Shown here: one piece after another, positions 47,888-59,073 of the stretch | How the letters are laid out: each line of letters opens with the position of its first letter | Numbering within the stretch: position 1 is the stretch's first letter | Source of the DNA: Diatrype stigma | Taxonomy: Eukaryota; Ascomycota; Sordariomycetes; Xylariales; Diatrypaceae | Assembly: GCA_022225965.2 (NCBI GenBank) | Contig: JAKJXP020000001.1 | Coordinates: 1,444,984-1,508,983 of the forward strand | Direction: 5' to 3' | DNA length: 64,000 nucleotides | Program-made: the position numbers and the translations under genes | The notes under the pieces: model-generated | What the model saw: only the letters and a program-made list of their open reading frames with translations | The model's database searches: none | What the model was told of the DNA's origin: nothing

Positions 47888-49186
47888 TCACAGCTCCGAC
47901 TTATCCCTCCCCCTAGTACCAGCACTCGCAGCGTCGCCGTCCTCCCCGCGCCGCTTCGCGACCGCGACGGCCGTGTGCTCGATGAAGCCATCGAGCTCCA
48001 TCCACTCGGCGACGAAGGCGGCGACGATCTTGGCCCAGTCGGCGACGGCGGCCGGGTCGAGGTGGGCGCCGTCGTCCTCCATGCGGTGCCAGACGGCCGG
48101 GAACGGCGACGGGATCACGTGCAGCACCGGCACGCCGCGCGCCATGAACGGCACGTGGTCGTCCTGGATGTACCCGCGGCCCGCGAGCTGCGACGGCAGC
48201 TTGTCGGCGTCGCCGAGCCAGCGCCGCTCCTGACCCTGGGGCCCCAGCGACGGGGCGGACGCCAGCTGGCCCGCGGCCCGCAGGCGCGCCTCGACCCGTG
48301 CCAGGCCTTGGTACGCCCAGTGCGTGGCGCCGAAGTACGAGGGCACGGACGGGTCGGCGGCCCCGAGCAGGTCCAGCAGCACGAACAGCTCGATGGCGTC
48401 CAGCGGGTTGCGGTAGGCCGAGCGCGCCGGGTGCGCCTCGGCCTCCCAGGCCTCGGCGAGCGCGCGCGCGCCGTACAGGGAGTCGGTCGCGGACCAGGTC
48501 GCCCACGCCTCCTCCCCGTCCAGGAACAGGATCTGCACGCCCCGCTCCTCGTCGAGCCCCGCCATGCCCGACGCCTCGAGGTCGTCCCACTTGCGCGTCA
48601 GCGCCTCGTCGATCGTCCGCGCCACGTGCATCAGCATGGCGCAGGGCGCCGCGCTGTCCGTCGCCCCGATGAAGCCCGCGGGCTGGTGCAGGCTGTCGTA
48701 GTGCGCGGCCAGCGTGAGGCGGGCGACGTCTCCGGAGCCAGAGCCTCCCTTCGCCGTCGTCCACGGCGGGTCGCGCCGGAAGATCATGCTAGCGAAGGGC
48801 ACGTCGACATCGCCGGTCGCGGGCGTCTTGGACGTCGAGTTGTGCCACAGCAGGGTCCAGGCCGGCAGCTCGCGCGCGAAGAACCCGGCGATGTGGCGCT
48901 GGGCCGCCGCCGACCCGGCCGTGCCCGGCACGCGCGGGATCAGTAGCGGCGCGAGCAGCGCGCCCGTCGCCGCGTCGAAGTCGGAGAACCCGCCGCCTGG
49001 GATGCTGCGCAGCGCCGCGTCCGATAGTTCTTCGTACGCGAGGCAGCCGCGCGGGGCTACCGCCAGCACCAGGAGGAGCACGCAGAGGATCAGGACGGTG
49101 GTGGAGAGTTGGCCGTGCTGGTGCCGCCGGCACTTCCACCGCCACCTGGTAGTGGTGGGGGAGTAATGGATCGCCGCCATCACCAT
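47888..49186 (-). CDS. Glutaminyl-peptide cyclotransferase-like M28 zinc enzyme
   Basis: A single-exon gene of 432 residues with ATG at 49186. A basic start followed by one hydrophobic stretch (STTVLILCVLLLVLAVAPRG) suggests a secretory-pathway signal anchor or signal peptide. The M28-type zinc ligands of glutaminyl cyclases are in place: Asp177 in GATDSAAPCA, Glu225/226 in LDGEEAW and His375 in DGAHLDP. The substrate-site IQDDHVPF and the catalytic acidic residue in LLDLLGA are also seen. The likely reaction is cyclising N-terminal Gln to pyroglutamate on exported proteins. Coding GC is very high, which produces long antisense frames that are not genes. Complete, with no defects. Confidence 0.92.
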   Translation of the reverse strand: MVMAAIHYSPTTTRWRWKCRRHQHGQLSTTVLILCVLLLVLAVAPRGCLAYEELSDAALRSIPGGGFSDFDAATGALLAPLLIPRVPGTAGSAAAQRHIAGFFARELPAWTLLWHNSTSKTPATGDVDVPFASMIFRRDPPWTTAKGGSGSGDVARLTLAAHYDSLHQPAGFIGATDSAAPCAMLMHVARTIDEALTRKWDDLEASGMAGLDEERGVQILFLDGEEAWATWSATDSLYGARALAEAWEAEAHPARSAYRNPLDAIELFVLLDLLGAADPSVPSYFGATHWAYQGLARVEARLRAAGQLASAPSLGPQGQERRWLGDADKLPSQLAGRGYIQDDHVPFMARGVPVLHVIPSPFPAVWHRMEDDGAHLDPAAVADWAKIVAAFVAEWMELDGFIEHTAVAVAKRRGEDGDAASAGTRGRDKSEL

Positions 49187-49877
49187 CTTCGCGGCCTTAG
49201 TGCTGCTGTTGCGTTTCGTGCTTGCGAGACGATGTCGTCGATGACGACGCCGTCATTTAGATCGCGTCTCTTCTGAACCCACGAATGAACATGTGTAACT
49301 TTGTCTTACAAGACAAGAAATGGGTAACTATCATCAATCTAGGTTGTATGTACGTAAACAAACATGACGTCGCAAAGCAAATCTAGAAGGGGCAACCAAA
49401 TGTCACGATAGTGGACAATCTGTCCACCTAAGGTTGATACGTAGTCAAGTAGGTACCTAATAAGTACTAATTGTTAAGTATGAAGCACTCTGACTGGCTA
49501 AAAGACCCTTGCCCGTGGCCTGATCTGTGGAAATCCTCCCAAATAGCGTTAGCGGATATATCTAGGTACTTTTACTATGTACTTAACTTGGTATCTATAC
49601 CTGCTGCACGTGGAATTAAAACACCGCTAGAAGTACGTACGAAGTACGAATTCTCTTTATGCTGTAGCAACAGTATATAGCTACGCTCTTGCTTCAACCC
49701 CCAAAAAGGCGCCCGAGGATGAGGTAAGGTATGCAGATGCTTCGACTACGGTAGCCCCTGACTGGAGAGGGGTGAAAATATGGAGTATTTCCGAGGCCTT
49801 AAATCCAAGAGCCCGGTCCGAGACCAACCGGGGCCTTGCTGTCACCTCCGTGTGTAACATTATCACGGAGATAAGCC
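49187..49877. other. Spacer, no gene seen
   Basis: Promoter side of the glutaminyl cyclase-like gene and AT-rich DNA with GTAGGTACCTA and TCTAGGTACTT near 49450-49570. No coding signal. Confidence 0.5.
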
Positions 49878-49990
49878 GTGACAGGTGGCTTATTATAGGG
49901 TAGAGAGTAAGTAGTTCATCACAGAATGGCTTATGTCTCCTAATGATGAACCGCTCTACACTCTATACTCTATAGTAAGCCACCTGTCAC
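49878..49990. repeat. 113-bp hairpin element with 15-bp inverted ends
   Basis: GTGACAGGTGGCTTA at 49878-49892 is matched by its exact reverse complement at 49976-49990. Imperfect pairing continues inward (TATAGGGTAGAGAG against CTCTATACTCTATA, and GTTCATCA against GATGAAC). A second, offset inverted pair (AATGGCTTATG at 49925 and CATAAGCCATT at 49996) straddles it. It has no coding capacity, and the target duplication is unclear. Confidence 0.75.
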
Positions 49991-50169
49991 CTGGGCATAA
50001 GCCATTGAAATCATGCACAGGCCAAGGCCCTACCTACAACACTATATAAGACGTGACCCCGTCTCTGTGTGTTTCGGAATGCTACCGGACTATCGTCTAA
50101 CATCCTGAGCTACCTAGATATATAGCATCTCTCTTCATCATTGATTGCAACCCTAGAGACTAGAAGCGA

Positions 50170-51479
50170 ATGACCATGGAAACTTCAACAGTAACAGCCA
50201 CGACGACCCCATCCGAACCCGGCGCCGTCTTCCTAACCGGCGGCACCGGTACGGTAGCCCGCCGCATCGCAGCGCTCCTACAGGCGGCGAACATACCATG
50301 CGTAGCAGCGTCGCGGTCCGGTCGATCGCCCCCCCTTCCGAACAATGCGGCGAGCGGCAGTGTCGCGGGCGTCCGCTTTGACTGGGTCGACCGCTCGACG
50401 TGGGAGCCCGCGCTAGCTGCTGGTGCTGGTGCTGGATCTGGAACCATCCGCGCCGTGTTCCTAGTGGTGCCTGGGATGCTGGAGCCGGGCCCGACGGCGG
50501 CGGCGTTTGTAGACCTCTCCCGGACCCCTCGCTTCGGGGCGAGGCGCTTCGTGCTCCTGAGCTCGACCGCTATCGAGGAGGGCGGGCCCGCAATGGGGCA
50601 GGTCCATGCTGTACTCCGTGGTCTCGGGGATAAAGGGGAGATCGAATGGGCGGTGTTGAGGCCCAGTTGGTTCCAGGGTGAGTTGGTTTCTTTCTTTCAC
50701 CTTTTTTCTCTGAATTTACTATGGTTACACACATGCACGCAAACATATATATGTGTGAATACATGTGTATACATCCAAATATATGTCTACATCATGTATG
50801 GGGAAAGAAAAGGGGAAGCGGGCGTGCCATGTCCTTTGTAACAGCCTACCTAGGTAGTATTGGGAGAGAAGTAAGAAACATCCCCTGACCGACGGCTGAC
50901 AATACCGTTACAGAGAACTTCGCGACTCAGGAGAGCCATCTTCAATCTATCAGGGAAGAAAACAAGATCTACTCGGCGACGGGCCCGGGGCGGATCCCCT
51001 TCGTCTCGGCGCACGACATCGCTGCCGTCGCGGCCGAGTTGCTAACGACATCCGCGTCCGTGTCCGCATCGGCATCCTCGCCCGAGGACAACTCCAAGCC
51101 TGCGCTGCTTAATCGCGAGTACCTCATCCTCGGGCCCGAGCTGCTGTCGTACGCCGACGTCGCCGCGACGCTCTCGCGGGTCCTCCTCGCCAGGCCCGGC
51201 GATGGTGGCAATAGCAATAGCAATAGCAATAGCGATAGTCGTCATCATCGGGCCATCGAGCACGTCGACCTCACCGAGGCTGAGCTGGCCAGCAGACACC
51301 AGCGCATCTCCGGCATGCCGGAGCAATACGCCGCCATCCTCGCCGCCATGGACACGGAAATCCGGAACGGGGCCGAGGAGCGGCGCGGCCTGGGGGGCGA
51401 TGTGCGTTTGGTCACGGGGCGCCTGCCCCGACCGTTCGCCGAGTTCGCGGAGGAGAACAAGGATGTTTGGGCGACGTAG
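50170..51479 (+). CDS. NmrA-like NAD(P)-binding dehydrogenase (EasG/FgaFS-type family)
   Basis: Two exons, 50170-50677 and 50914-51479, join in frame (donor GTGAGT, acceptor TACAG) to 357 residues. The Rossmann nucleotide motif is VFLTGGTGTVARRIA (about 20-34). ENFATQES follows the WAVLRPSWFQ strand across the splice, which is the usual landmark of NmrA/HSCARG-type reductases. GRIPFVSAHDIAAVAAE and the YLILGPELLSYADVAATLS region complete the family pattern. Two low-complexity inserts (SASVSASASS and a Ser-Asn run) make it longer than the usual 290. Related enzymes include agroclavine dehydrogenase of ergot alkaloid pathways, but no ergot genes lie nearby, so substrate and pathway are unknown. 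Confidence 0.88.
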
Positions 51480-52363
51480 GCGCTGCTGGTAATGCTGGTA
51501 GCGGAGGCGGATTAGATGACTAGTACCCGTGACAATGCCGGACCCAGGATTGTTTGATGCTCTTACGAAAGAGTATAACAAAGGAGAAGCAAGGAGATAA
51601 TACTACGTTGCAACTATCCTTAAGTAGGGTCTTGGTTATATCGTTAGACTGTGAACTCGGCTCAGCTCCTTCCATTCTGAGTAGCTCCTCGGCCAGAGAA
51701 GAAAGTCTTTCTCTCAGTGTATGTTTAATCTCTGCCTAGGATATTAGTCACTGATTGCATTGGTTTAGGTTGTGTATAGCCAAGCCTTGGAGTACGCATT
51801 TACGTGCGGGGACGAGATTATTAAGTCCTTGGCGGAACTCTGAGCAGTGTCAAAACGATAGCACACGAGTAAGTCACCACTGCTTGGCAACTCATAGTTA
51901 TCGCCTTTCCTCAATGTATGTGTGATGTGTATTATGCCAGTATACGATATAGCACAGCCGACAGCCGATACGGTAGTGACCACTAACTAGTTCATGGATA
52001 TACACATGCGCGTTCGAGGTGCTCTGAAATGATGCCTGCCGATCTTCTCTGCCAACCGGCCCAACCCCGACCTTATACGTAGGTATGAACAAGGCACAGC
52101 AAGACACAGCAAGACACAGTGCGTCCCGACGAGCCGAGAAAGAAGCAAGCCGAACAGAGCTGGAGATTTCCTTCGCTGGTTCGCTAGTTTACGACTTCAA
52201 GGCAAGGAGCTAGCTCAACGATAACTAACTAGCCCCTGGGCACGATGTCGATACTTAAAGGTCGAAGGCCGTGCAAAACGAAATCATCTGCTACCCTCTG
52301 AGATTCCTCTCCATTCCCCAGAAGCTACAGAGGATCAAGCTGTCAAGGAATACAGTAGCGAGA
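51480..52363. other. Spacer, no gene seen
   Basis: 3' flank of the NmrA-like gene and promoter of the aspartoacylase-like gene. It contains a short direct repeat (GCACAGCAAGACACAGCAAG near 52094). No coding frame is supported. Confidence 0.5.
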
Positions 52364-53697
52364 ATGGCCGCCAACACCCGATCCCTCCGCGCTTTGCTCA
52401 CGGCGCTGATGCCCATGGCCTCTCTCGTGTCCCTACTGAGTGTGGCGCCCTCCCTCTCGCTCGCCCAGACGCAGTTCACAGGCGACATCCTGCACGGCAT
52501 CCCCGTGATCACGCACCTGTCGCTCGAGGACGTGCCCAGCTCGGCCGTGACGCGGTACTACCTGTGGGCGCCGAGCGTGAGCGGCGGCTGGGACCTGCAC
52601 CTGCCTCTGTTCGTGGCGCGGGGCCCGCCCGAGACGCTGCGGGCGGGCAAGAAGCTCTCGGTGTCCGGGTCGATCCACGGGGACGAGGTCAGCCCCGTGC
52701 GCGTGGCGCAGCGGCTCCTCGCGCGGCTCGAGGCCCTCGACTGCGACGCCCTGAACGGCACCGTCATCGGCATGCCCACCCTGAACCCCGTCGGCAACTA
52801 CCTCGGCCAGCGCAACTACTACACCGCCTCGGGCTCCGGCACCCTGACCAACGTGAACCGCGTCTTCCCCGGCGAGGATCCGGACGAGGGCGCCACCGGG
52901 CCCGATGGGCACGCTTGGATGATCTGGAATAGCGTCTGGGGCAATACGTCCAACGTTGACGTTGCAGTGGACTTCCGTGCGTTGTCTTCCTCCCTTCACA
53001 CACGTTTCCCTTCCGCATTTCTTTAAATCCTTTCTGGTGTCTTCTGTTCTTGCACTAAACCTCCTGCACAGACACGGCTACGAGCGGATCGCGCGCTCCG
53101 TTGTGGGCGTACGCCGACGTCCGCGTGCCATACGTGGAGCGCATGGCCCAGCTTCTCGAGCCGGACATCCTCAAGATCGACGCGGGCGAGCCCGGGAGCA
53201 TCGAGACGACGTTCGTCGAGCACGGCATCCCGGCCATGACGGTGGAGCTGGGCTCGGCGCGGCAGTGGACGGCGCCGTACATCGATCGGGCCGTGGCGTT
53301 CCTGGAGCGCCTCATGGCGGACCTGGATATCCTAGCGATGAGTACGGAAGGGGGCAGCGAAGGCCCGTACGTGCCGGATCTGAGCCGCACGTACACCGGC
53401 AACGTCTTCCACGCGCTGACGAGCCGCTTCGGCGGGTTCGTCGAGCCGCTCGTGTCCGTGGGCGATGAGGTATCCGTCGGCCAGGCCGTGGCGTACGTGC
53501 GCAATGCCTGGGGCGATCTCCTCGAGACCGTGTACTCTCCCGTCGATGCCCGCGTCTTCCAGGTCCCTTCCGATGCGGCTACTGAGCCCGGCCGAGATGC
53601 CGTCCAGCTTGTCTACTACAGCACTGAGGTTCCTGACTGCGAGGGGGGATGCATCATTTCTTCGCGGGATGCCGTGGGCCCTCAGAGGAGGAGGTGA
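52364..53697 (+). CDS. Secreted succinylglutamate desuccinylase/aspartoacylase-family zinc enzyme
   Basis: Two exons, 52364-52976 and 53072-53697, join in frame (donor GTGCGT, branch GCACTAAAC, acceptor CACAG) to 412 residues. The in-frame upstream codon at 52271 is GTG, so the ATG at 52364 is used; it opens a signal peptide (TALMPMASLVSLLSVAPSLS). The carboxypeptidase-like zinc site is complete: HGDE in SGSIHGDEVSP (about residue 104) and His205 in DFHTATSG, created across the splice. TLNPVGNYLGQRNYY and NRVFPGEDP are the usual substrate-pocket pieces. A C-terminal beta segment (VGDEVSVGQAVAYVRNAWGD) resembles the biotinyl-like hairpin of the AstE/AspA subgroup. It probably hydrolyses an N-acyl amino acid or similar amide outside the cell; the substrate is unknown. 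Confidence 0.9.
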
Positions 53698-54250
53698 GAA
53701 GCAAGTTCTCTTGAATATTGAGATGGCCGAGGTCCTATACATTGCAAGGGGAAAGGAACTTTTGTTATCTGCATGGCATTTGTAACACTTGATTGGGCAT
53801 GATCCTGTACTACCGCCTAGATAATTGCTTAGAAATATGTATAATGCATTGTTTAGCCATGTGGTCCTAAATCCCAAAGGCCCAGCGATACGTATACACG
53901 GCTCACTGGTACCTACAGAAGAATTTAGTAGGGTCTATGGGGCCCCCTTTTCCAAGCAAAAGGTTTTCTCCAAGGCGCATAACAGTATGAAGTAAGAATC
54001 CAACCAAAATCTCAAAACATGCAATCTTTCCGTTGTGTGATCGTGATATAGTTGTCGATTGTTTCTTTCCCAATACCCCAAACAAAATTGTTGCTTTCCT
54101 TGGGTTTGTGTCTGCGGATAGACGATATAGCAAATCATTACGACTACCATTTGAATGTAACCTCATCCTGATGACCAGGCTTGGATGATGATATCCGCAG
54201 TCTAGTATTCACGGATTAATAGATTTTCTCAGTACTGGTACAGATCACTG
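53698..54250. other. Spacer between convergent genes, no gene seen
   Basis: 3' flanks of the aspartoacylase-like (+) and GMC oxidoreductase (-) genes. AT-rich, with no supported frame. Confidence 0.5.
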
Positions 54251-56587
54251 CTACGGGAAATTTGCAAGCTTGTCACTCACCTTTTCACCAATAGCATAGC
54301 ACGTGGCACTCGTATGCGTGCCCGGTAATAAAGGCATGATACTGGCATCAGCAACCCGAAGGCCCTGGACCCCAAAAACTTTCAAGTCGCTCCCCACAAC
54401 GCCTCCCAGTTCTCTGGGCATCATCGCTGCTGTGCAACAAGGGTGCTGAAAGCTCGCAACCGTGGCTGTCCGTATCCAGTCCCTGATCTGCTCGCTATCC
54501 TGCACCTCGACTCCAGGGGCCGTCTCCACGACGCCCATGGCCTGCATTGTAGAGGTGGTATACAAGCTGCGCATGAGAGGCACGAACGAGGCCATGATGT
54601 CTAAGTCCACGGGGTTCGCTAGCGTGCCGTAGGTGATAATGGGCTCTGCGTCATGATCGTCCGGGTCTAGGAGGACGGAGCCGCGACTCAGGGGCTTGAG
54701 GAGGAAGCCGGCGGTAGGCGCCTCTTGAAAAGGGGATTCAAAGACAGGATGATTTGGGTTCTCAAAGGTGGCTGCTAGGATCCCTAACTGAGCCAGATAC
54801 CCCTTAACAACAGACTCGGCGGCCCCGTTTGGAAGATATAGAGCTGCCTCTCCGGACTCTATCTGATGTCTCACTGAGGCGACAATGTTCCCGTAAGAGG
54901 CGGTAATATTGGGCAAGGCTAAGTATACTGCAGTGTTTCCCAGGGCCATTGTGTATGGCCCCTCAGCTGGCGTCAAACCGAAGGCACGAATAGCCTCTTG
55001 GAGGTAGGTCGCATTGCTGTTCAGCATGGCAGCGTTTGGCACGGGTGGATTTGTGGCTTGTCAGTCAAGGTTAATAATCAAACATGTAATTACCATATCC
55101 TGGGTCAAGCCTGCACAACGTACTGTTTACTCCAAAACGAGGGCCACCATGATCATGGAAGTTGTATCCGACACCTGGTAAATCACTGGTGATTTCGATT
55201 CCGGCACGAATAAGCAGATCAGCTGGTCCGATTCCACTGCGCTGCAAGATTTGCGGTGTGTGGATTGCGCCAGCGGATATTATACTACCGTATGTTAGCA
55301 TTTTACCCACTTCGGAGCTGAAACGCAAGCTCCTCTTCTCTTCACTGTTTAAGATCCCAAAACAGCATCAATTTGATTGTGCAATTTCAGGTCGGGGATA
55401 CATACTAAATCTTGTTAGAATACAATCAACCCAGAATCCAACTTGTGAGGTTAGAACAGTGACAAGAAACGAGGAATCGGTGTACGCACCACCTCTGATT
55501 TTGCAGTCACAGTTGATACTGTGTCTTCAGTAAGAGAGCGGATTTCCACTCTTGGGACATCCCTAATATGGATGATCTCATCATACACTACTCTTGTGAC
55601 CTTATGATTAACAAGCAGGTCATAGTTCGCACGCGGGCCGATCTCGAGGTAATGGCCGCGTCCGGCATGTGAGCGTTCATGATTATTGGGATATTGCGAA
55701 GTGGGAACCCAACAGATGCCATATTTGTCCCCGGCTGCGCACTCTTTATTAGGGCTCACGCCAGCTTCGATCCAGGCATTCCTAACGATACCTAGAAACT
55801 GTTAGAGGCTACATGTGAATTTTCTGAGATAGAACGAAGCAAATCCCGGTGTAAACCATACGTGCAGCTGGCCATTGAAAAGGGGGCCACGTAGAAAAGA
55901 TGGGCGTGGAACCCCCGTAGGCGGCGTCGAAGTCCCAGGTAATCCCAAACTCGGCCACTTGCTCTTTACTCGGCTCCACGAATGTCACGCTCTTCCATAC
56001 GTCAGCGATCTGACTGATTCTCTTTGTGTTTTAGGTAGAAGAATACTTTTTGGAAATATGGGAGCAGGCCCTCCCAGTCCCATTTGATTTCTTCCTGTGC
56101 GGAGGAGTTCGCAAGTGTTGCCCAATCGTCGTAATCATATCGGGAGCCCCTATCGAAGAACTGCCCATTGGCCGCCGAGCTACCACCAACTGTCTGCCCA
56201 ACAGATAGCGTTGCGTTTCTGTTATTGATCCCCGGGACTTGTACAGAGTAGTTGAAGGTAGGCGCTAGTGGGGGGCTTCCTGGTGGATCAAAAGTACCAG
56301 GAGTCTCTGCGAAGTCACCATATTCAACAACGAGTACCGTGCCTAGATGTAGTCATTAATGCCACCTAGACTTCGAAATTTGTTCATTGTTTTTGTGAAT
56401 CGTCAAACTTACGATTGGGAAAAGCCGCGGAAAGCCGATCAGCCACCGTAAGCCCCGTGGTGCCACCACCACCGATTATGAAATCATAGATATCTCGGAG
56501 GTCTGTGATTTGCCGCTTTACATTGAAAGCATGGGACCCGAACGCCACACCGGCAAGGGTGAGCGGAACAAGAATCTGTGAAATCAT
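54251..56587 (-). CDS. Secreted GMC-family FAD oxidoreductase (one splice junction unresolved)
   Basis: Exons are 56413-56587, 56047-56342, 55862-55991, about 55490-55791, 55094-55284 and 54251-55056. The product is about 633 residues. A signal peptide ([16 protein letters not shown]) precedes the FAD loop [16 protein letters not shown] (about 38-52), then [20 protein letters not shown] and LSAGA-type [20 protein letters not shown]. The C-terminal catalytic region has the His of [10 protein letters not shown] and the His of [15 protein letters not shown]. It probably oxidises an alcohol or sugar with hydrogen peroxide release; the substrate cannot be told. Five of six exon joins close in frame. 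The join between 55490 and 55284 does not with any GT donor: the acceptor (branch GCTAACATACGGTAG) needs phase 2, and only a GC donor at 55487 fits. It is either a non-canonical intron or a recent frameshift. Confidence 0.88.
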
Positions 56588-57666
56588 GACAGTCCCCGAA
56601 TTTTCTTCCAGCAGAAGACCTACTAAGCATCCAGACGCTCGAGTGAATGGAGATGAGGACCAACGGCTCTTTAAACCCTTTTATCTTCAGTCTTAGTGTG
56701 TACAAAATGGTCATAGTCTACCACTCGTCGATTCGGTTGCTGTTCTTGTGTAAGGTCCACATCCATGCCATATATGCCAAGCTGACGTCCTGCATGCTGA
56801 CCGGCTTTTACAAAGCTACTTAAACAGGGAAGTTCTTCCTGCTCAGAGTTCCCGGGATGTTTTTCTCCAATCATAAGCTGTAGATGGTGAATTCCGTCTG
56901 GATTGCTGCAAATATGAGTAAGACAATCTAGGCACCGGAGATGTTAGATGTCTAGAACGTAAATGCTTATGTGGGCTTCAATCTGCGAGTGTAACTCCCC
57001 TCACACACAAACATAGTGACTCCACCCGAATGGAAGAATAACACTAATTAGCCAATACTTCTATGATTAAGTTGTAGAAGTTACGAATTAATGTAAAAGA
57101 GGAGTCAATTTCATCTTGAGAGGGGAACCTCTATACTTAAGGCTCTGATTATGGTGCTTTCAGAGGTGTGTAATCCCAAAAAAAGGGGTAGTATCCACTT
57201 TCATCTGTGCTTTATATCATACCCATGAACTTGATTTGGTGCTTGAAAAAAGACTAGCAGTGGAAAAGCGAACATAGCTGAGAACAACAGAGTACTCGTG
57301 ATTGAATATTGCCTTGGCGGCTTGGCCGGAGAACCAGAACACACTGTGTTTCCCGGAAAGTTACGGCTCCAGGCCACTCAGGTGATGATAACCAGTGCGT
57401 GACTACCACGGCCACAATGCCTAACCAATACGAACCTGCATGCAGAGACTAATCACCACGGGATCCAATAGGATTAAATGATGGAATTGTATAACTTCAT
57501 TATGACAAAACATTAATCATTAACTCATCTGTCATCGTGTGTATATAGATCACTACAGCAACCCCTGAGGGCTGCTCAAACCGCGACTTGACGAGATCAA
57601 ACGATTTGGCTGACTCCATCAGTAAGTTTTCACCCTAATCTGATTTCATCTTGCCCTACGTTCAAT
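56588..57666. other. Spacer, no gene seen
   Basis: Promoter of the GMC gene on the left and 3' flank of the DUF3712 gene on the right. AT-rich, with no coding signal on either strand. Confidence 0.5.
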
Positions 57667-59073
57667 TCACCGCATCATCTTTTTCATCTTCATCCCCAGC
57701 TTGAGCAAGTTCAACTTCGATGCACGAGCAGCGGCTCGAGGGGCCCTCTTCTCCGGAGTACTAGCCGCAGTAGTATTGCTATTTGCCGTCGTATTCCAGT
57801 GGCTCAACACATCCTGGATCAAGGTCGAGTTGCCAAACAGGCCATCTATGAGGTCTGTGAAGGAGGCCTTGTTGCTGCCGGTGAAGCTGTTGATCAGGTC
57901 GCTGCCGAGCTTCATCACGGGCACCATGGAAGTCACCCGCCGCTTGTTGAGCACGGCCTCGACGAAGCGGATGCGCTCGCCGTTGACGATGGTGGCGTTG
58001 CCCGTCGCGTCGATCTGGATGTTGCCGCTGCTCAGCGCGTCGGCCTGCGCGGCGAGGATGGTCCCGAAGTTCTGCACGAGCGCGCCGAAAAAGAGCTCGC
58101 CGTTGAAGTACCGCGAGTTGTTGCCCGGCGGGATGTAGACGTCGTAGATGGTGATCAGACCGATCCGGACGTCGCCCGACATGAGGTTGAGCTTGATGTC
58201 GCCGAGGCCGAGGGCGAGAGCGCCCCAGTTCGGCAGGTTGAGCGTCCCTTGTATGTTCGTACCGTTAGCTTCCGGGGGCATGATAAGCTGCAGGGTTTCA
58301 ATGCCGAAGCCCTGCAACTTATTGAGCGAGTTAACCGTGACTGTCTTCTCGATGTGGGCACCGTAGTGCAGCCCGGACAGATGCACCGTCGAGTCGCCGC
58401 GGGTAGATAAGTCTACTGTTGGATTGTCGAACACGTTTTCGAACCACTTGATCAGCTCGGTCTCGTTGGTTATTGTGACGGTCTGGTCCTGAACGACAAT
58501 GTCGGTATCTCCATCTACATGCAACTGTGGCAGAGTAACATTGACGAAGGGGTCGAATGCATCCCCGTCCTTGTTGTAGAGAAACAACGTTGTGGGATCA
58601 ATATCTGCCGGCAAGGGCGTGTCTAGAGCCGTGTCAAGAGAGATTTTCAGTTGGGTGGCCGACAAGGTTATCAGGGAGCCGCTGTTCACCGGCATCGGTT
58701 GCTTGTCAATTATGTGCTGCACAATGGCTGGGAGAATCACCAGGAACCTGACATTCATTAGTTTCGTGTATTCATTTGCCTTGGAGTTGCGCGCTTACAG
58801 AATTGGCAGGGCAATGGCTAGAATGATGACCGCCCCTATCAAGTACCACAACCAAAACTTCAAGTAGTGCTGCCGCACCTTCTGCCTCTTGGTGAGAGGG
58901 ATAGCAGCCGGCGCCTTCTCCTGAACGTTGTCGGCGCCCGAAGACGCATCGTTGCTACCCCGTCCCGAGTTGTCTGTCGCTGCTGGGGCATCGTCGCCTC
59001 TACCCCCGTGTATAGAGCCCGGGGGAGTAGTGTGTTCGTAATGGGAATTGTCCTGAAAGGTCGACGACGCCAT
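57667..59073 (-). CDS. Single-pass membrane protein with DUF3712 (AsmA-like) domain
   Basis: Two exons, 58799-59073 and 57667-58747, join in frame (donor GTAAGC, branch AACTAATG, acceptor TCAG) to 451 residues. A disordered cytosolic N-terminus of about 70 residues is followed by KFWLWYLIGAVIILAIALPI and LFLVILPAIVQHII, one membrane helix that is split by the intron. The extracytosolic part carries the DUF3712 pattern: SATQLKISLDTALDTPLPA, DIVVQDQTVTITNETEL, GFGIETLQLIMPPEANGTNI and GTLNLPNWGALALGLGDIKL. Many NxT/NxS sites fit a lumenal location. The basic tail LKLGMKMKKMMR is unusual. Members are common fungal vacuolar or cell-surface proteins of unknown biochemical role. Confidence 0.9.

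Noticed and set aside
47975..48946. 323-codon plus-strand frame
   Set aside because: Antisense of the very GC-rich glutaminyl cyclase-like gene, with Arg/Gly/Val-biased composition and no motif.
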